Shown here in pieces: positions 11,964 to 24,094 of a stretch of DNA of 64,000 bases. The number at the start of each line of letters is the position of its first letter. Positions within the stretch are counted from its first letter, which is position 1. Both the position numbers and the translations under genes were made by a program. The stretch covers positions 744,001 through 808,000 of the forward strand of contig JAMWFC010000115.1 of assembly GCA_027475525.1 (NCBI GenBank). The letters run 5' to 3'. The notes below the pieces were generated by a model. The model saw nothing but the letters and a program-made list of their open reading frames with translations, was not told the DNA's origin and made no database searches. Source of the DNA: Macrolepiota albuminosa (Eukaryota; Basidiomycota; Agaricomycetes; Agaricales; Agaricaceae).

Positions 11964-14560
11964 ATGCCCCTCATCATCCACCCGTCAAGCTGCTGTGATA
12001 TCTGCTTGGAATCTCTCACTTACAATGACAAACCGCCCTTTGCCATTCCATGTGGCCACATTTTTTGCAGGAGGTGTGTTTATCCCTTTTCTTGCCTATC
12101 TTCACTGAACGATGCTAGTTGTCTCTTTGAAATTAATCCGAGTCTGTGCCCTTTATGTCGCAAGCCGTTTCTTCCTGAGCGTTCAAAGAAGTTGATAACC
12201 GGAGATATGGAGATACCAGAGGTGGATGGGCTCGAGAATAGAACAGCCATTGAACTCCTCACGAAGCTTGTAGATTCGTTGGATACAGAAGGGCACGACA
12301 GTACGACCTTGGAAGTAGATGTTTGGTTAAGATCTGGGAACACAGTGCGTAGCGTCTTTTCCATTCTTGTACCACTTGGTCATAATTTGACCATAGCACA
12401 CATTGCTGCAAAAAGCACATGACGTTCTCAAGGAGTATCTCTTACTCAAGTCAGAAAAGAGTGCAAATCTACGTTCAATACGACGTTTAGAGCGTGACAT
12501 GCACCGCCTTCAAGTTGAAAAATCGGATGAGAAAGAGAGTGCATCTACTATTGAAAAAGAGTTGTTGTCTCAGATTAGGAAGTTACAAAAGTGCGTTCCA
12601 TAATGATCCTTGTGAGGCTTCTGCTAACTACAGTGAACAGGAAGGTAAACTACCCGGTATCCAATTACCTTGCGTTTGCTTATGCTTAAAACAGGTCCGG
12701 AAACTTGAAGAACGTCACAGAGCTGCCACAACGATTACTTTCAACCACAACCCCCTTCCAACCCCTCCAGAGCCTGTCCCTCTGGAGTCTCTACCATTTC
12801 TGGCGAACCTCCAACAGAATTGCAATTCGCCGAATGAGATTTTGTCGCAGAACTCATCAGATTATAGAAGACAAAGCACGGCTCATCTCAGTGGCGAGCC
12901 TGCCAATTCCGATGTGTGGGGTCTAGCAGCAGCAGCACCGTGGCCCTCAAGCACCACCCAATTGTCAATCCCATCTAACCCTATTCCGACCCTGAACGAA
13001 CACTCGGGCGGTCATAACAATGCAATTATACCCGGTGCCTCTCCCAGCCAGCGATTTATACCAGGAACTCTGCGCGCAGAATGTTCTGATTCTACTCAGG
13101 CGAGTATCTATGAGCAGTCAGCTGTCCAAGTTGATCCATTCGCATTGGCGACCGGCTATCTCGCCGAATATGCCGCAGGTTTTGAGGAAGGATATCAATT
13201 GAACCATCGGAATCGCCAGGAAAGACGAACAGAATCAGTATTCCCATCTCTGAATATTCTAACTACGAGCCAGCCAGCGCGCAGACCACTTGGGCTGCAA
13301 GATTTCTACGCGACTCCAACCAGCTCCCCTTCATACAGGCCACATGATCCTGCTCCTCGCGTATCCTCACCCAGACGGTCGACATTACGATCTAGCTCGT
13401 CTCCACCTACCCGCGACGAACAACGGTCGGTGCCATCTAACTGGTCGACGCTGCCAACACCGTCAACATCCCCACCAGTAGATACAACATCCGACTCATC
13501 CTCACTGCCACCGTCACCATTTGCATCAGCGTCACCATTCGTATCAGCCTCCAACATTGCTGAATTGTCTCTACCTCCGCCTTCAACATCTGCCGCTTTC
13601 AGCGTGACCCCAGCAACATCCTCAGACGCAGGATCATCACGGTCGTCTCGCACATCAAGCCTGTTAAGAGTTTCAAGGAGTAATCTGTCAAGTGTCGAGA
13701 TTCCCTGGGACTCAGCGAGCCAGATTCCAGCCTCAAACACCTCAGTCGCGCATTTACGTCAGCGCTCCTCTCCCTTGCTCGGAGTCGATGGTTCCCCTGC
13801 GAGCACGCGCTCAATGGAGTCTTGGGGGACTGTGAGCGCCAGTGACCCAAATCGGGTCTTTCACAGGCCATTCAGACCTGCTCACCAAATCCGGAGCGTC
13901 AGCGACCTGGAGCTCCGCTTATTTGATGATCTTACCCATTCGTCGCATGCAGGAACAGCGTCTCAGCGGTCGTCGTTACTCTCAGAAGTACAACCCTTCT
14001 CTCCTTCACAGAATGGCCTTGAAGACAGCGACGTTGGAAATTATCGTAGCGATTCTCAAAACAGGACTCCACGTGTTGTACCTCGGCAACTTCCTAGGAC
14101 TGAGTCTCTGTCTTCGCTTGAGGGCGGATTGCCCTCGTTCGTACCTCCACGAGGTGCTGATAGATATTGGAATATCTCCAGGACCACCCCTTCTTTTCAT
14201 GATGATCTTGATAATGATCATAGTCAACATCATGGTACTCCTTTAGATGCCTCACAGACCTGGAACCGCGCGACAGCGGATCTGGCGTCCATCCGGTCCA
14301 GCCCGAACATGCAATCGCATTCTCATAGCCAGTCTATCTCAGGTCCGGTGTCTGACCGCTCCTCGCGAACATTACGCCAACGTACTTCGCGCCCATCCAC
14401 AGCATCTACCCATAACGATCCAACGTCTTCGCGATGGGAATCCACGAACGCTTTGGGCTTGACGGATCTTACTCCGTCCCAAGAACCCCGTATCTCAGCG
14501 CCCACACCGATAACGCCTTCGCAGTCATTCTTGCGCTATTATCACGAATATTCTCGCTGA
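11964..14560 (+). CDS. RING finger / coiled-coil protein with long disordered tail (paralogue 2)
   Basis: Putative RING E3-like protein. Exons 11964-12073, 12119-12344, 12397-12590, microexon 12641-12644 (GAAG) and 12695-14560 keep frame throughout and give about 799 residues. RING ligands are CDIC (11-14), CGHIFC-x2-C (29-37) and CPLCR (47-51). The second C of the third pair is created by splicing the first intron. A coiled coil rich in Lys/Glu/Leu (about 113-180) is followed by a 600-residue Ser/Pro/Thr-rich tail with no visible domain. The same intron phases occur in the genes at 4,480, 26,636 and complement 34,745. A transposon ends 111 bp upstream of the ATG, so its native promoter is displaced or replaced. 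Ligase function is inferred from the RING only. Confidence 0.82.
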
Positions 14561-15860
14561 ACTAATTTGTTCCGGGTCTTCATGTTTAAATACAATGACC
14601 TTTTATCCTCTGTATCGTCCACTAAATGTATTTTTTTGGCCTTACATTATCCTGTAAGCGGGCCCTGGATGCTAACAGATAATGTAACTCTTGATTGGGA
14701 CAGTCTCCTCACTGTATACTTACTTCATCCTAATGACTATCATGTTCTTTTTATGAAAATTCAGTTCTCGACAATTCGGCCATGTTGGCACATTTTCCAA
14801 TAGGAGGAGCGTGTCATGGACCAGTGGCGCGGAAAGGGGCAACATCGGAAGTTGCGGATCGGTAGAACATATGGATGTAATAGGTCCGATGTTTGACATG
14901 AGCATCTGACTGCTTGGCTACTATTTCACAAGTTTTGAGTGGGACCAATTGGTGAATTCCAATTTCCAGTCTCGACAAGTAACTGTTTTGACTTCATGAA
15001 AGAAGATAGATAACGGCATTTCCCTTTCCTAGAAACTTGATTAGAATAGATAGATGACCAAATAGAGTGTGGAGATTACTTCGCCTCCGCCACTCGACGC
15101 TAAAAGATGACTGACTCAGTCGAGATTATATGAAGATCGGAAGGAGCTTCAGTTCCCAGATGTGGGAAGAATAGAAGTGAAGGATAGAAGAATCCAGAAG
15201 GTCCCAGAAGATCGCTCCCAGGCCTGAAGTTGTCTGGTGACTTTGGCCACTGCTGCTGGTGAGATTCGGCAGCCTCCTATATCATTTCCGAACACTTCGA
15301 ATTCTTGAATATGTCAAACAAGTTTGACTATGGAAATACCACTACCTGGGAGATCATTTCATCTATAGAAATGATTTCTGCCGTCGTTTCTACTTGCTCC
15401 CACTAATCACCGGTTTGAGCTGGAATGAGCCGAGATGAAAGACTTTTCATTTACAGTGGGAGTCCTTTGCTCAGGCTCCTCTCGAATCACATCTGGTTCT
15501 CATAGATCTGTTGACGAGAAAGCATGGCGAACTACTGTTGAAGTACTTGCAATTGGCAATGGGTACCACGTTCACGGTCTTCGAATTTTCTGTGATTGCT
15601 GTTTCATAAAGCTTCTTTTTCAAATCATCATATCCTTCCATGGGATTGTGTCTTGGGAGAGCATACAGCGCCGTAAGAGCCAGCAGAAGACCTGATTGCT
15701 GAGTCGTGCGCAGTTGGAGCTAACACGATTACGTAATGTTGCACTTCCCTTGGACGCGTCCCTCCTTGTCTCTTAATTTCTCGCACTAGGCGGATCCCTC
15801 TTCCTCGGCTGGGCTGACATCAAGTGACGATTATTCTGTATCCAGTGTTCGAGTCTCGTC
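14561..15860. other. Intergenic region, no supported gene
   Basis: 1.3 kb between RING gene 2 and the acyltransferase. The longest frames (for example 15,435-15,695) show no domain or splice context. Nothing else is recognised. Confidence 0.5.
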
Positions 15861-18017
15861 ATGGAGCTCAAGATTGTTTATCGTATTCTCCGCAAAATAT
15901 CTGATTGGTCTGTTGGAGGGTTTTATTCTGAAGTCTATGTCGAAGGGCATGAAAATATGACCAGAGACAAGCCTCTTATTATGTATGTACCTCATTATAT
16001 TGTTGTTCGGAAGCCCAGTCCGATGTCTTTCGGTCATTTTTCAAATTTCGTTCGATTATCGTTTGTCTTCTACAGATAGGATGCAATCTGAATTAAACAA
16101 ATGACAGAGCCTCAACGCATCATAATGAGATCATTGATATCGCTACACTGGGTGGGACTTCTCACCCATTGTATTGTCATTGTCATTTTACAACCAGGTA
16201 TCAACATAGCCGTAACCATACCTTACCGGCGTCACCTCTCCTTCTGGGCTAAGTCATCAATGTTTCATGATCCTTTGGCGCGTGCCATTATGATGTCCTC
16301 GGGTGCTATACCTGTCAAGCGCAATCCCAATAACGGGAACGGGAACGGAGTCTCGCCGCAGACTAGCCTGTTCCGCGAGTCATCTATGGCTCTTGAACGT
16401 GGAGATGTTATCGGCGTGTTTCCAGAAGGTACAAGTTACACACAACCCAGTATTATGCAAGTACTGTCTGGCACGGCCTGGGCTGCAGTTGATTACGTGA
16501 AGTGGACGCGCGAACAGCATGCGAAATCCAAGGAGCTAACTATTGTGCCGGTGGGGATTGTATATACGGACAAAGCACGCTATCTGAGTCGGGTGTGCAC
16601 TCCTCCAATACGATCTTTCCTTGAGCACTAACTACGAATCAGGTGTATGTAAGGTTAGTCTTGAATTGTATAAGCAACCTGCAGATCCTATACAACAAAA
16701 CCAGATATGGCGACCCTATCATGGTCGAGACATATATGCAGACGATATTTGAAAAAGGTGCCGACGTTGAGGCTGCGACCAAAACGGTTGTAAAGCAGGT
16801 TACAGCCAATATTGAGAGGCAAATGCGGGCTATGACCATCAATGCACCAGATTGGTGCGTTTATCCCTTTTTCATATGAATGAGTCTCAATAATAATCCG
16901 TTTCCAGGGATACTCTCTATGCGGCACAAATGGCTCGAGACATTATCTATGAGGATCCTGCAAACATTCCCCTCAAAGACTGGTTATCAGTGTCTCAGAG
17001 GTTTGTTGCATAGTTATCATGATTGTCACCAGCTAATGTTTCTTAATAGTCTTGTAGACATCTTTACTACTTCCCCGTCATCGCCAGCTAGTCTGCACGC
17101 TGCAAAGACGGCTCTTACTACGTACTATTCGCTACTACACTACACTGGTATTTCCCACTCCTCTCTTACTTCCCTTCTTCCTATCAACCCCTGCCCCCCT
17201 TTGGTGCGCCTCCTACGCACCGCTCTACACATACCGCCCGCATTTCTCAGTTTTGTTCTTTTCCTCCCGCCCATGTTACTTCACGTCCCGGCCTATATCC
17301 TTGGGAAGCTCGCTGCCAAATTACTTGTGGACGAAGATGAGGTTGAGGGGGAGGCGCAATTTAAAGCAATCTTAGGAGGAGTTGGGCTTGGAGTTGGGCT
17401 GGGTGCGGCGCTTGGAGTCTTAAGGAATTATGTGGGTTTGGAACCGGTATGGAAGTTCGTGGCACAGAAGAGTGCGAAAGAGGGACTACTAGGGAACTTG
17501 AAACGGATAATGACGACGCTGGTCGTTGCTTATAGTAGCATTCATCTGCTCACACGATGGCATAATGCGCTGGTTTACGGTTCGTGAGTCTTCACAGTCA
17601 ATCCGTATTTATCTCAGCCTTTCTTTCCTGGCAGGGAACTACAAGAGGTGAGTTCTGCCTGCCTCGACAGGTTTTGTGTATTCATTTCCCAATAACAATA
17701 CCCAATGTAGGCTGAAAATATTAATAACTCTACACAAACTTTGTCTCGGTTTGATTCCACAGTGTCCAGCCAGCTCTAAAGACTTGGAAAAATACTGTCG
17801 CCCACCACCACCTCCTCAGAACCCCTTCATCAAAAAGAAACAAGAGAATGAGGTTGACAATCCTGCAAGAGGTACCGGACAGGTGTTTTCGACAAAAAAT
17901 GTACCCACGAGAAAGCTGGTCAGACCGCTTCTAAAGGCACGCCAACAAGCGTGCTCTGCGTTGGAGATCTATATGAAGACCAAGGCGAAGAATGCTGAAG
18001 CTGCTATGTTAAAGTGA
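15861..18017 (+). CDS. Glycerol-3-phosphate / dihydroxyacetone-phosphate acyltransferase, GPT2/SCT1 type
   Basis: An ER-membrane enzyme that acylates the sn-1 position of glycerol-3-phosphate, the first step to lysophosphatidate, phospholipids and triacylglycerol. Nine exons (15861-15982, 16108-16151, 16198-16592, 16643-16653, 16705-16854, 16908-17000, 17050-17579, 17635-17647, 17711-18017) join in frame to about 554 residues. PlsC-type motif I is HHNEIID (H-x4-D), created by splicing. Motif III is FPEGTSY. Hydrophobic segments after LHIPPAFLSFVLFLPPM and around ILGGVGLGVGLGAALG fit the membrane region. The C-terminus NYKRLK...LEKYCRPPPPPQNPF resembles fungal relatives. The length is shorter than the larger yeast enzymes but covers the conserved region. 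Family assignment is firm; substrate preference is not visible. Confidence 0.88.
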
Positions 18018-20057
18018 GAGGCACAAAACCAAATGTAGTTGGTTTCTTTGTTTTCTTTGACTTGTATTATGTATACCCCGTGATGAGTACATGATTCGAT
18101 GGGCTATTCCAGGCCTGAGATCTTTTGCTATGGTGCTTGCACTATGTGAATGATTCAAGCATTCGGTAAAAACCCCAACGAGAATAAAAATGTAATGATA
18201 TGAGGACTAAGCAACGTATTCAAGTCAAGCCACTATTACAAAAATACTAGGATAGAATCAGTTGATGTTCGTATCTAAGGAGTTTATCTTATTATTATTC
18301 TTCTTTTCTACTTTTCCACCTAGCTAAATTCTACAGTTTTATAAGCGTAAGTAGGCTATGTACTACTAGTAAGGTCTTTGTGATGTCTTTCAGAAAATTA
18401 AAAAGTGGCAGTATTTTATAAACCTATTCTATGGAGAACTTGTGAGTAATCCTACTAAAACATTAGAAATCAAAGATAAAACTAAAAGCTAATGCTTAAA
18501 ATTTCTTCTACAAAATGTTTGTAAAATATAGTTAAATAACCCTCATTCTTTAAATAAATCTTTATAAATGCTTCTTATTATCGTCCTTTTTTTTCTCCAC
18601 CTTCCATGTATTCATTGTGTTTCCTTGACTTTTCCAACTCCACTACTGCTACTTCTGTTAGAATCCATTCCTTGACACCTTAATAATCACAGACTAGTCA
18701 GTCTATAGTCTAGAATACAGTCATTTATGTATGACATAAGTATTTATTTATTTAAGCTCACTCTCAGTCTGTATTATGATTGACTGATGGTGTAGTCTGT
18801 ATTGTAGGATATATATATATAAAGTCATAACATTGGGATGCTAGACAAAGCAGAAGTGATAGAAAGAGGGTGGCCAAAGTGCACCTACAGTGTCACAGAT
18901 GTGATATCTGTGATATCCTAACAACCTCAAGATATCAGCTGATAGATCACTAACTTCTCTATTTGAACCCTTTCACAGACAACTTGGCCAAGTTCTTTGT
19001 TTAAGCCTCTGCTCTGCTCTCAAAATGTAATCTGAACTCTATTGCAGCAGTACACTTTATTTCCTCCACCTTCTAGTTTTATCACACATATACAAGCTCT
19101 AAATACTACTACATAAGACAATAAAAGACCTAAGAGTAGAGAATTCAAACTCTAAGATGTTCCTATGGTAGCCCAGTGCACTTTAAAACCTCTGAAAATA
19201 GTGCAAAATACAAGTCCTCTATTGTTTTCACTCTGCTTAATTTATTTTTTTTTTGGCTGAACTCCTCAGAATATTTTGGAATTACATTTCAACAGCTATT
19301 GTCACTCTTGCTAACTCAAGTAGTAGGTTTTATTCTTAAGGTGAGACTCCAAGTTAACAGTACCTAATATTTCTATACTTTTTTATTAATAAAAAAAACC
19401 AAAATAATATCAAGCTCAATTCAATGTAACTTTTGAGTAGCATTGATAAACTCAGAATTGACTAAATAGCAAGATTACAAACTTAGTTAGTATTCAATCA
19501 TTTAATCTGTAGTATATACTTACATTCTTACCAGTTCACTACTCTTTAGCATTGCATAGCCTCTTGGCAACAGTGACTTTAGTGTTTTTTTATCTTCTCT
19601 TTTAGGCTTTATTTCAATGTGTGAATACATGGGATTTATATGTTATGCACCTTACAGTACTGCCAAAAGAGGCTTTAGTTTTTGTATAAATACTCAACTT
19701 TTTATTAGTAGCCACAATTAATCAAATTGCACTTGATCACCCTCACAAATCAGATTTTTTTAGTATATTCTTGAAGTTGCCAATGTCATTCTTTACTTAC
19801 CTCAACTTAGTCTTTCTGAGATTATATGTTGCCAGACTTTGCTAGTGTTCTAGATATCATAATGCCTCACAATTATGGGTTGGTATTCTATATTGTCTCA
19901 TTTAAATTGCTAATGTCTAGCACTCTATCCTTCTATTACTAAATTCTTATAAGAGGAACATTAGCTATATATTATGCTACTTACTTACTACAAGCTACAC
20001 CAAGCAATGAGCAAGGCCTGATGAATCAGCAAGGGCAAGCTAGGCAGTGAGCAAGGA
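18018..20057. repeat. AT-rich, CpG-poor repeat remnants
   Basis: No gene is supported. From about 19,500 the sequence resembles parts of the direct repeats at 24,490-26,140 (ACTTACATTC, TTCACTACTC, a TATAAATACT box near 19,680). This suggests a third decayed copy of the same LTR-like unit. The remainder is low-complexity AT-rich DNA, including a TATATATATATA run near 18,810. Confidence 0.5.
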
Positions 20058-20085
20058 GAAAAGCTAGTTTAAAAGCAGATATAGC
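20058..20085 (+). repeat. Left copy of 28-bp direct repeat flanking the DIRS-like insertion
   Basis: GAAAAGCTAGTTTAAAAGCA continuing for eight more bases is repeated perfectly at 24067-24094. It bounds the insertion like a long target-site duplication. Confidence 0.8.
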
Positions 20086-20353
20086 GCCCTTACAAATGTG
20101 GGAACCGCATGCCGGAGGGGCATATTTTGACGTGTGACTTGGGTGTGACTTTCAGCTCGCAGATTCAAACCATCATCTGTTTTTCTCATACCCTATCCTT
20201 AGGTAGCAGTTTCATCGAGATTTTGTTGCAATTTTGCATTGTCCTCACGAGTTACTATACAAACTTTGAATTTTCGTAGCTGTATCTCATCATTCCTTCC
20301 TCTCTTCATTTTCTTTCTCGCTTTTACTGGTGCCCCTTCGTTACTCGCGTATC

Positions 20354-20998
20354 ATGACTAGTCAGGGGGCTCGGACGCGCGCTGGCAGGTCTGTTCCTCC
20401 GGGTACTTCTCGCACTTTGCGTCCATCTTTGGTGATTTCGGCCAGTGCCACACTCCCTGTCGCTCCGTTGGGCGATAGCGTTGATATCAGGGAGGACCCA
20501 ATCGGCGGCCTGGAAATCAGAGAGGAATCAACAAGTAATATTTTGAATGATGGGACGAATGATGGGACTCCAGACATTGCTTTAGGTCTTCAGAGGAAAC
20601 GCTCCCTGACGCCTCGCCCAGGCCTCGCGGTACATGTCTCCACTTCTCCTTCCCACCCTCCTTTGAAGCGATCCAAGTCTCGTAGATCTCAGAACTCATG
20701 TGCTGACATTCTTTGGGATATATTCCCAAGCGTGGCAGACGAATATATGCGCAATTCTGTTCCGGTTTTTGCGGACACTGGTGATTTGCGCACACCTGGT
20801 CCTGCACCGAGACATGCTCGCCCTGTTCCACCTCCAGAGACCCCTGCAGCGCCTCGTATCCCTTTTGAAAATCGCAATGGGCAGGGATCTCCAGAAAGTC
20901 TTCTTACGCAGGATGCCGGGACCACGGACCGCGTGATCACTTTGACTGATTCCATTCTTCTCGAGCTCTTTCGTGCTCAGGGGGTCGAAGTTGATTGA
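20354..20998 (+). CDS. gag-like N-terminal exon of the DIRS-like element
   Basis: An open frame of about 214 residues from ATG 20354, Ser/Pro/Arg-rich, ending ELFRAQGVEVD and followed directly by GTGAGTGTC, a plausible donor. A second copy of its last 33 codons is found reversed at 24066-23965. This is the order expected if it is spliced to the gag exon that in this copy lies on the other strand. I recognise no domain; the gag assignment comes from position. Confidence 0.45.
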   Translation: MTSQGARTRAGRSVPPGTSRTLRPSLVISASATLPVAPLGDSVDIREDPIGGLEIREESTSNILNDGTNDGTPDIALGLQRKRSLTPRPGLAVHVSTSPSHPPLKRSKSRRSQNSCADILWDIFPSVADEYMRNSVPVFADTGDLRTPGPAPRHARPVPPPETPAAPRIPFENRNGQGSPESLLTQDAGTTDRVITLTDSILLELFRAQGVEVD

Positions 20999-21071
20999 AC
21001 TGGTGAGTGTCTTTTCCTTCCGTGTGTTTTAATGCTTTTGGGCATTGCCTTGGCGTTCATTTGAACTTCTT
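20900..21071 (+). repeat. Left arm of 172-bp inverted repeat
   Basis: Nearly identical to the reverse complement of 23895-24066, from CTTCTTACGCAGGATGC through the T-rich intron tract. Differences are mostly C/T transitions, so the arms have been separate for some time. Confidence 0.8.
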
Positions 21072-21098
21072 TTTTTCTTTTTTTTCACTGAATAATAG

Positions 21099-21292
21099 TT
21101 TTGTTCGACGTCATCCTTCGAAATCAGTTCTCAGTGACATTTCCTGGTGGCGTAACGTCTTGCAAAAGACTTGGTGTGGCTCTCGAGTTGTGCGCCCTCC
21201 TGATCCGATCAATCTTGTGGTCTTTGTTGATGCCTCCACTATATGGGGCGTTGGTTTCGTGGCCAACAACAGGTGGCTCGCTTGGGAGCTGG
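21099..21292 (+). pseudogene. RNase H fragment of the DIRS-like element
   Basis: After an AATAG acceptor the frame reads VRRHPSKSVLSDISWWRNVL, then VVFVDASTIWGVGFVANNRWLAWEL. This is an RNase H-like core (DAS motif) as found C-terminal to the RT in such elements. It is on the opposite strand to the RT that should precede it and stops at an inversion breakpoint near 21,290. Confidence 0.65.
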
Positions 21293-22390
21293 AAAGGCAG
21301 CACAAAAAGCGAAGAGAGAAGGGAGATGCGATTGGCCTTGTGGCACCACTAAACATACATGATTGAGTGTTCCAATCAAGGATTCTGTCATCTTCAGAGT
21401 AACCGTAGAAGTATCGTTCCACTCGTCCAATTTCGCAAGGTATTTGGAACGTTTCTTCACTGGTAACTCCACAGTCTTGGCGTCAAGCGACCAAAGGAAA
21501 CCGATGTACAAGAACACACCTGAAAATGGGTGGTGCTTTTCCTCCAACCATGGCCAACCAAGCTCCTTGGCAATGTTGTGAATGAGCAATTCATCATAAG
21601 AGTACAAGTGTGGAGCTGTGGAGGACTGCAAATAACGAAAGAAAATGAAGTTGTCAACCCACTTGAGGACGTTTTCAACCCCTCTATGTTGGAAAATGGC
21701 CACAGCTGCATCGGCAACATGCCCAAAAATGCCGGGCACAGATGCGGCACCAAAATTCAAACGGAAATCATAGTGGACCATCCCATCTATCACGACCGCC
21801 AGTTTTGGCCAGTCCTGTGGTCGAGTGGGAATATTTCGGAAAGCTGATTCGACGTCAAACACGGCAACCTGGGTACCAAGCGGGGCATCAGCAACAAGAA
21901 GCCAACAAGCCAAAAACGTTCCCCAGTCACAAGAAAAATTATCAGAGTCAATGAAAGAATTTACAGAAGAGCAATTTGGGTCATTTCGAGGATAAGACAG
22001 GTCCAGTGTAATACGAAGCTTGCCCCCAGAGCTAGAGATAACATTAAGGGGCACGGAACGAAAAGGTCCAAACAATTGCTCGGCCATGGTGGGGGGGAAT
22101 CCAGGAGAAACCCTGCCCAGTCTGACCTCTGATGAATACTTGGAAATAACAAAGTTACGGGCTTCAGGAGTTCGAAAATGATTGGGAGGACAGAACATGT
22201 ATGCAAGCGAAACAGCAGCAATACCAATATCAAAGCCAGAGCGGAGGCCTTTCGGAACCTCCACAAATTGTTCCAACACCCCAGCTTCCTGTAAGGAAGT
22301 CTCCCAATGGTCTGCCAATAGAGGTGTCGAAATTGGAAAGACAGAATCAAGCGGAACACGCTTGTGCTCCATGTGAGGAAACGCCACACA
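21293..22390 (-). pseudogene. Reverse transcriptase of the DIRS-like element
   Basis: The minus-strand frame becomes protein-like at about PISTPLLADHWETSLQEAGV and runs to HLPSLF. It contains LRITLDLSYPRNDPN, motif A FDVESAFRNIP, the FRLNFGAASVPGIFG block, and motif C as KWVDNFIFFR, where the usual second Asp is Asn. The thumb region LIGTLNHVCLVVPQG then breaks off at the inversion point. The open frame extends upstream to 22795, but that part is a shadow of the nucleocapsid frame. Without its RNase H in line this copy is non-functional. Confidence 0.7.
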
Positions 22391-23487
22391 AGGAGCATAC
22401 ATGGGAATGTGCGCATCTGGTTCCTTTGTCACAAGAGGACGTTCCGTTGAATGCAAAACAAATGGAAGTACCCGTGGGAGTGCGCCATGATCTATTTTCA
22501 CGGCGGAGAAACCGAGGGACGGAGCAACAGCCGGAGAGTTTGTGATCCAAGGAACCACAGGCAATGCACTTGGAGCGAGTTCTTGATGAATTTGGTGCAT
22601 CACGAGACTTCGATGATGAGGGGCGAGACCGAACAAGAAAGGATTCCATTTCCACCAAACGACTATCCAAAGTGCGCACTCTCTGCGCATGCTGACTGGC
22701 AACACATTCCTGCCAAATGTCAACCTGGAATGTGTCCATGCGAAAGGAGTGAGATTCACGCAGAAATAAAGCGCGCAAGCGTTGGTCATAGTCAAGAATC
22801 ATGTTGAACTCAAGTCGTGCATTTGGTCAGGATTTTAAGCGTTTAAAATGAACGGAGAAGGAATTGGCAATGGCGTTGGCCACCAGACCCCCAGAGCCAA
22901 CGTCCGCCCCTGCACGAAGGTGCACACGCATCACACCAACAAGATTGTCGGATGCCGCTGCCCAATCATCAAAGGAGAGCTTTGATTCCTTCGACGTATC
23001 AAAAGATGCGTTAGGAAGGCGTAGTCTCCCATTCGCGATAACGAAGGAGGATTCTGGGGGGGGGGAGTTCACGGGTTGCATGATGGCAAGCCTCATCGAT
23101 AAGGAGATCTAATGGTATGTATTCTAACATTCCCTGTTCCAAAGCGCACACCACTTTATGTGGAAACACTTTGTCGGAGGATGAGAGAAGTCGTTCAATT
23201 TCGGGAGGCAAGTTGTGCAGCACTCGAGCAGGATGAGAAGTGCTGGGGGAATCAAAAGGAGCCTGGGAAGAAGGGTGTGTGATGAGAATGCCCAGAGGGC
23301 GAGCCCCAGCAGATGCCGCAACTTCACCCCCAGATCCAGCAGGTAACGCAATAGTTTCCTGTGAGGGAGGAATACGAGCTGGGATTGCCTCCCCCATAGT
23401 TATGCCACCTGGAGGGGCATGAACTTGACCCGCAGCATTACCCACTCTCTCATGGATCGCGGAAACATGGTCCATCAATGCTGAAGA
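22347..23487 (-). pseudogene. gag / nucleocapsid of the DIRS-like element
   Basis: Discontinuous minus-strand exons or frames at 23487-23011, 23096-22827 and 22802-22347 make a gag-like protein. The last carries two well-formed zinc fingers: a CCCH finger with spacing C-x8-C-x5-C-x3-H (ICFAFNGTSSC...CAHSH), then a CCHC knuckle C-x2-C-x4-H-x4-C (CSLCGVSSHGAQAC). The frame ends just after the knuckle while the RT frame overlaps it, so a frameshift or decay lies between them. Confidence 0.65.
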
Positions 23488-23734
23488 AAGACATGTCAGC
23501 AAAACAAGATACAGAACAACAAAGGCAAACAAAGAAGCCAAAACGGATTGAAGAGCAAGGGGAAGAACACAGCTAATGATGAAGATTGCGTAGGCATGAA
23601 AGAGCCTGGCAGATAGCCATCGTCACACAAGGTGAGCCAGAAGACAAAAACGCGCATTGCACAAGGATATGCCTGTGGACATGCACTAAGGATGCCTATG
23701 ACCTGCGTAGAACACACCGATGAACCACCAATAC

Positions 23735-23875
23735 AGTGCACAAAGTGCCAGAATAATGCGCAAAGCGCCAGAAAAAATGTGCAAAGTGCCAAGATGCACC
23801 AGAAAAATGTGCATAGTGCCAAGACAATGGGCAGAAAAACGCCCAGACAATGCGCACAGCGCCACAAAGAAGCGT
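23735..23875. repeat. Imperfect tandem repeat of about 20 bp
   Basis: Repeated AAAGTGCCA / AAAAATGTGC units run through this stretch of the DIRS-like element's gag intron, next to an A19-like tract near 23,881. I see no coding meaning. Confidence 0.5.
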
Positions 23876-23894
23876 CAAATGAAAAAAAAAAAAA

Positions 23895-24066
23895 AAAAAG
23901 TTCGAATGAACGCCAAGGCAATGCCCAAAAGCATTAAAACACACGGAAGGAAAAGACACTCACCAGTTCGATCAACTTTGACCCTCTGAGCACAAAAGAG
24001 CTCGAGAAGAATGGAATTAGTCAAAGTAATCATGCGGTCTATGGTCCCAGCATCCTGCGTAAGAAG
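23895..24066 (-). repeat. Right arm of 172-bp inverted repeat
   Basis: Reverse complement of 20900-21071 with scattered transitions. Its outer end coincides with the edge of the 28-bp direct repeat, so the reversed copy was truncated at the insertion point. Confidence 0.8.
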
Positions 24067-24094
24067 GAAAAGCTAGTTTAAAAGCAGATATAGC
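24067..24094 (+). repeat. Right copy of 28-bp direct repeat
   Basis: Identical to 20058-20085. It closes the DIRS-like insertion. Confidence 0.8.

Larger units (their letters stand above)
20086..24066. mobile_element. Rearranged DIRS-like retroelement insertion
   Basis: 3,981 bp of CpG-containing DNA sits inside AT-rich repeat, bounded by the 28-bp direct repeat. On the plus strand it carries a gag-like N-terminal exon (20354-20998) and an RNase H fragment (21099 to about 21292). On the minus strand it carries gag/nucleocapsid and reverse transcriptase (23487 down to about 21293). A 172-bp inverted repeat (20900-21071 and 23895-24066) covers the end of the gag exon and its intron. The right arm ends exactly at the direct repeat. 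No tyrosine recombinase or methyltransferase is present. The DIRS assignment rests on the RT and RNase H style and is tentative. Confidence 0.7.

Noticed and set aside
13306..13740. 144-codon minus-strand frame, Gly/Asp/Val-rich
   Set aside because: It is the complement of the Ser/Pro/Thr-rich tail of RING gene 2, a typical shadow of biased codons.
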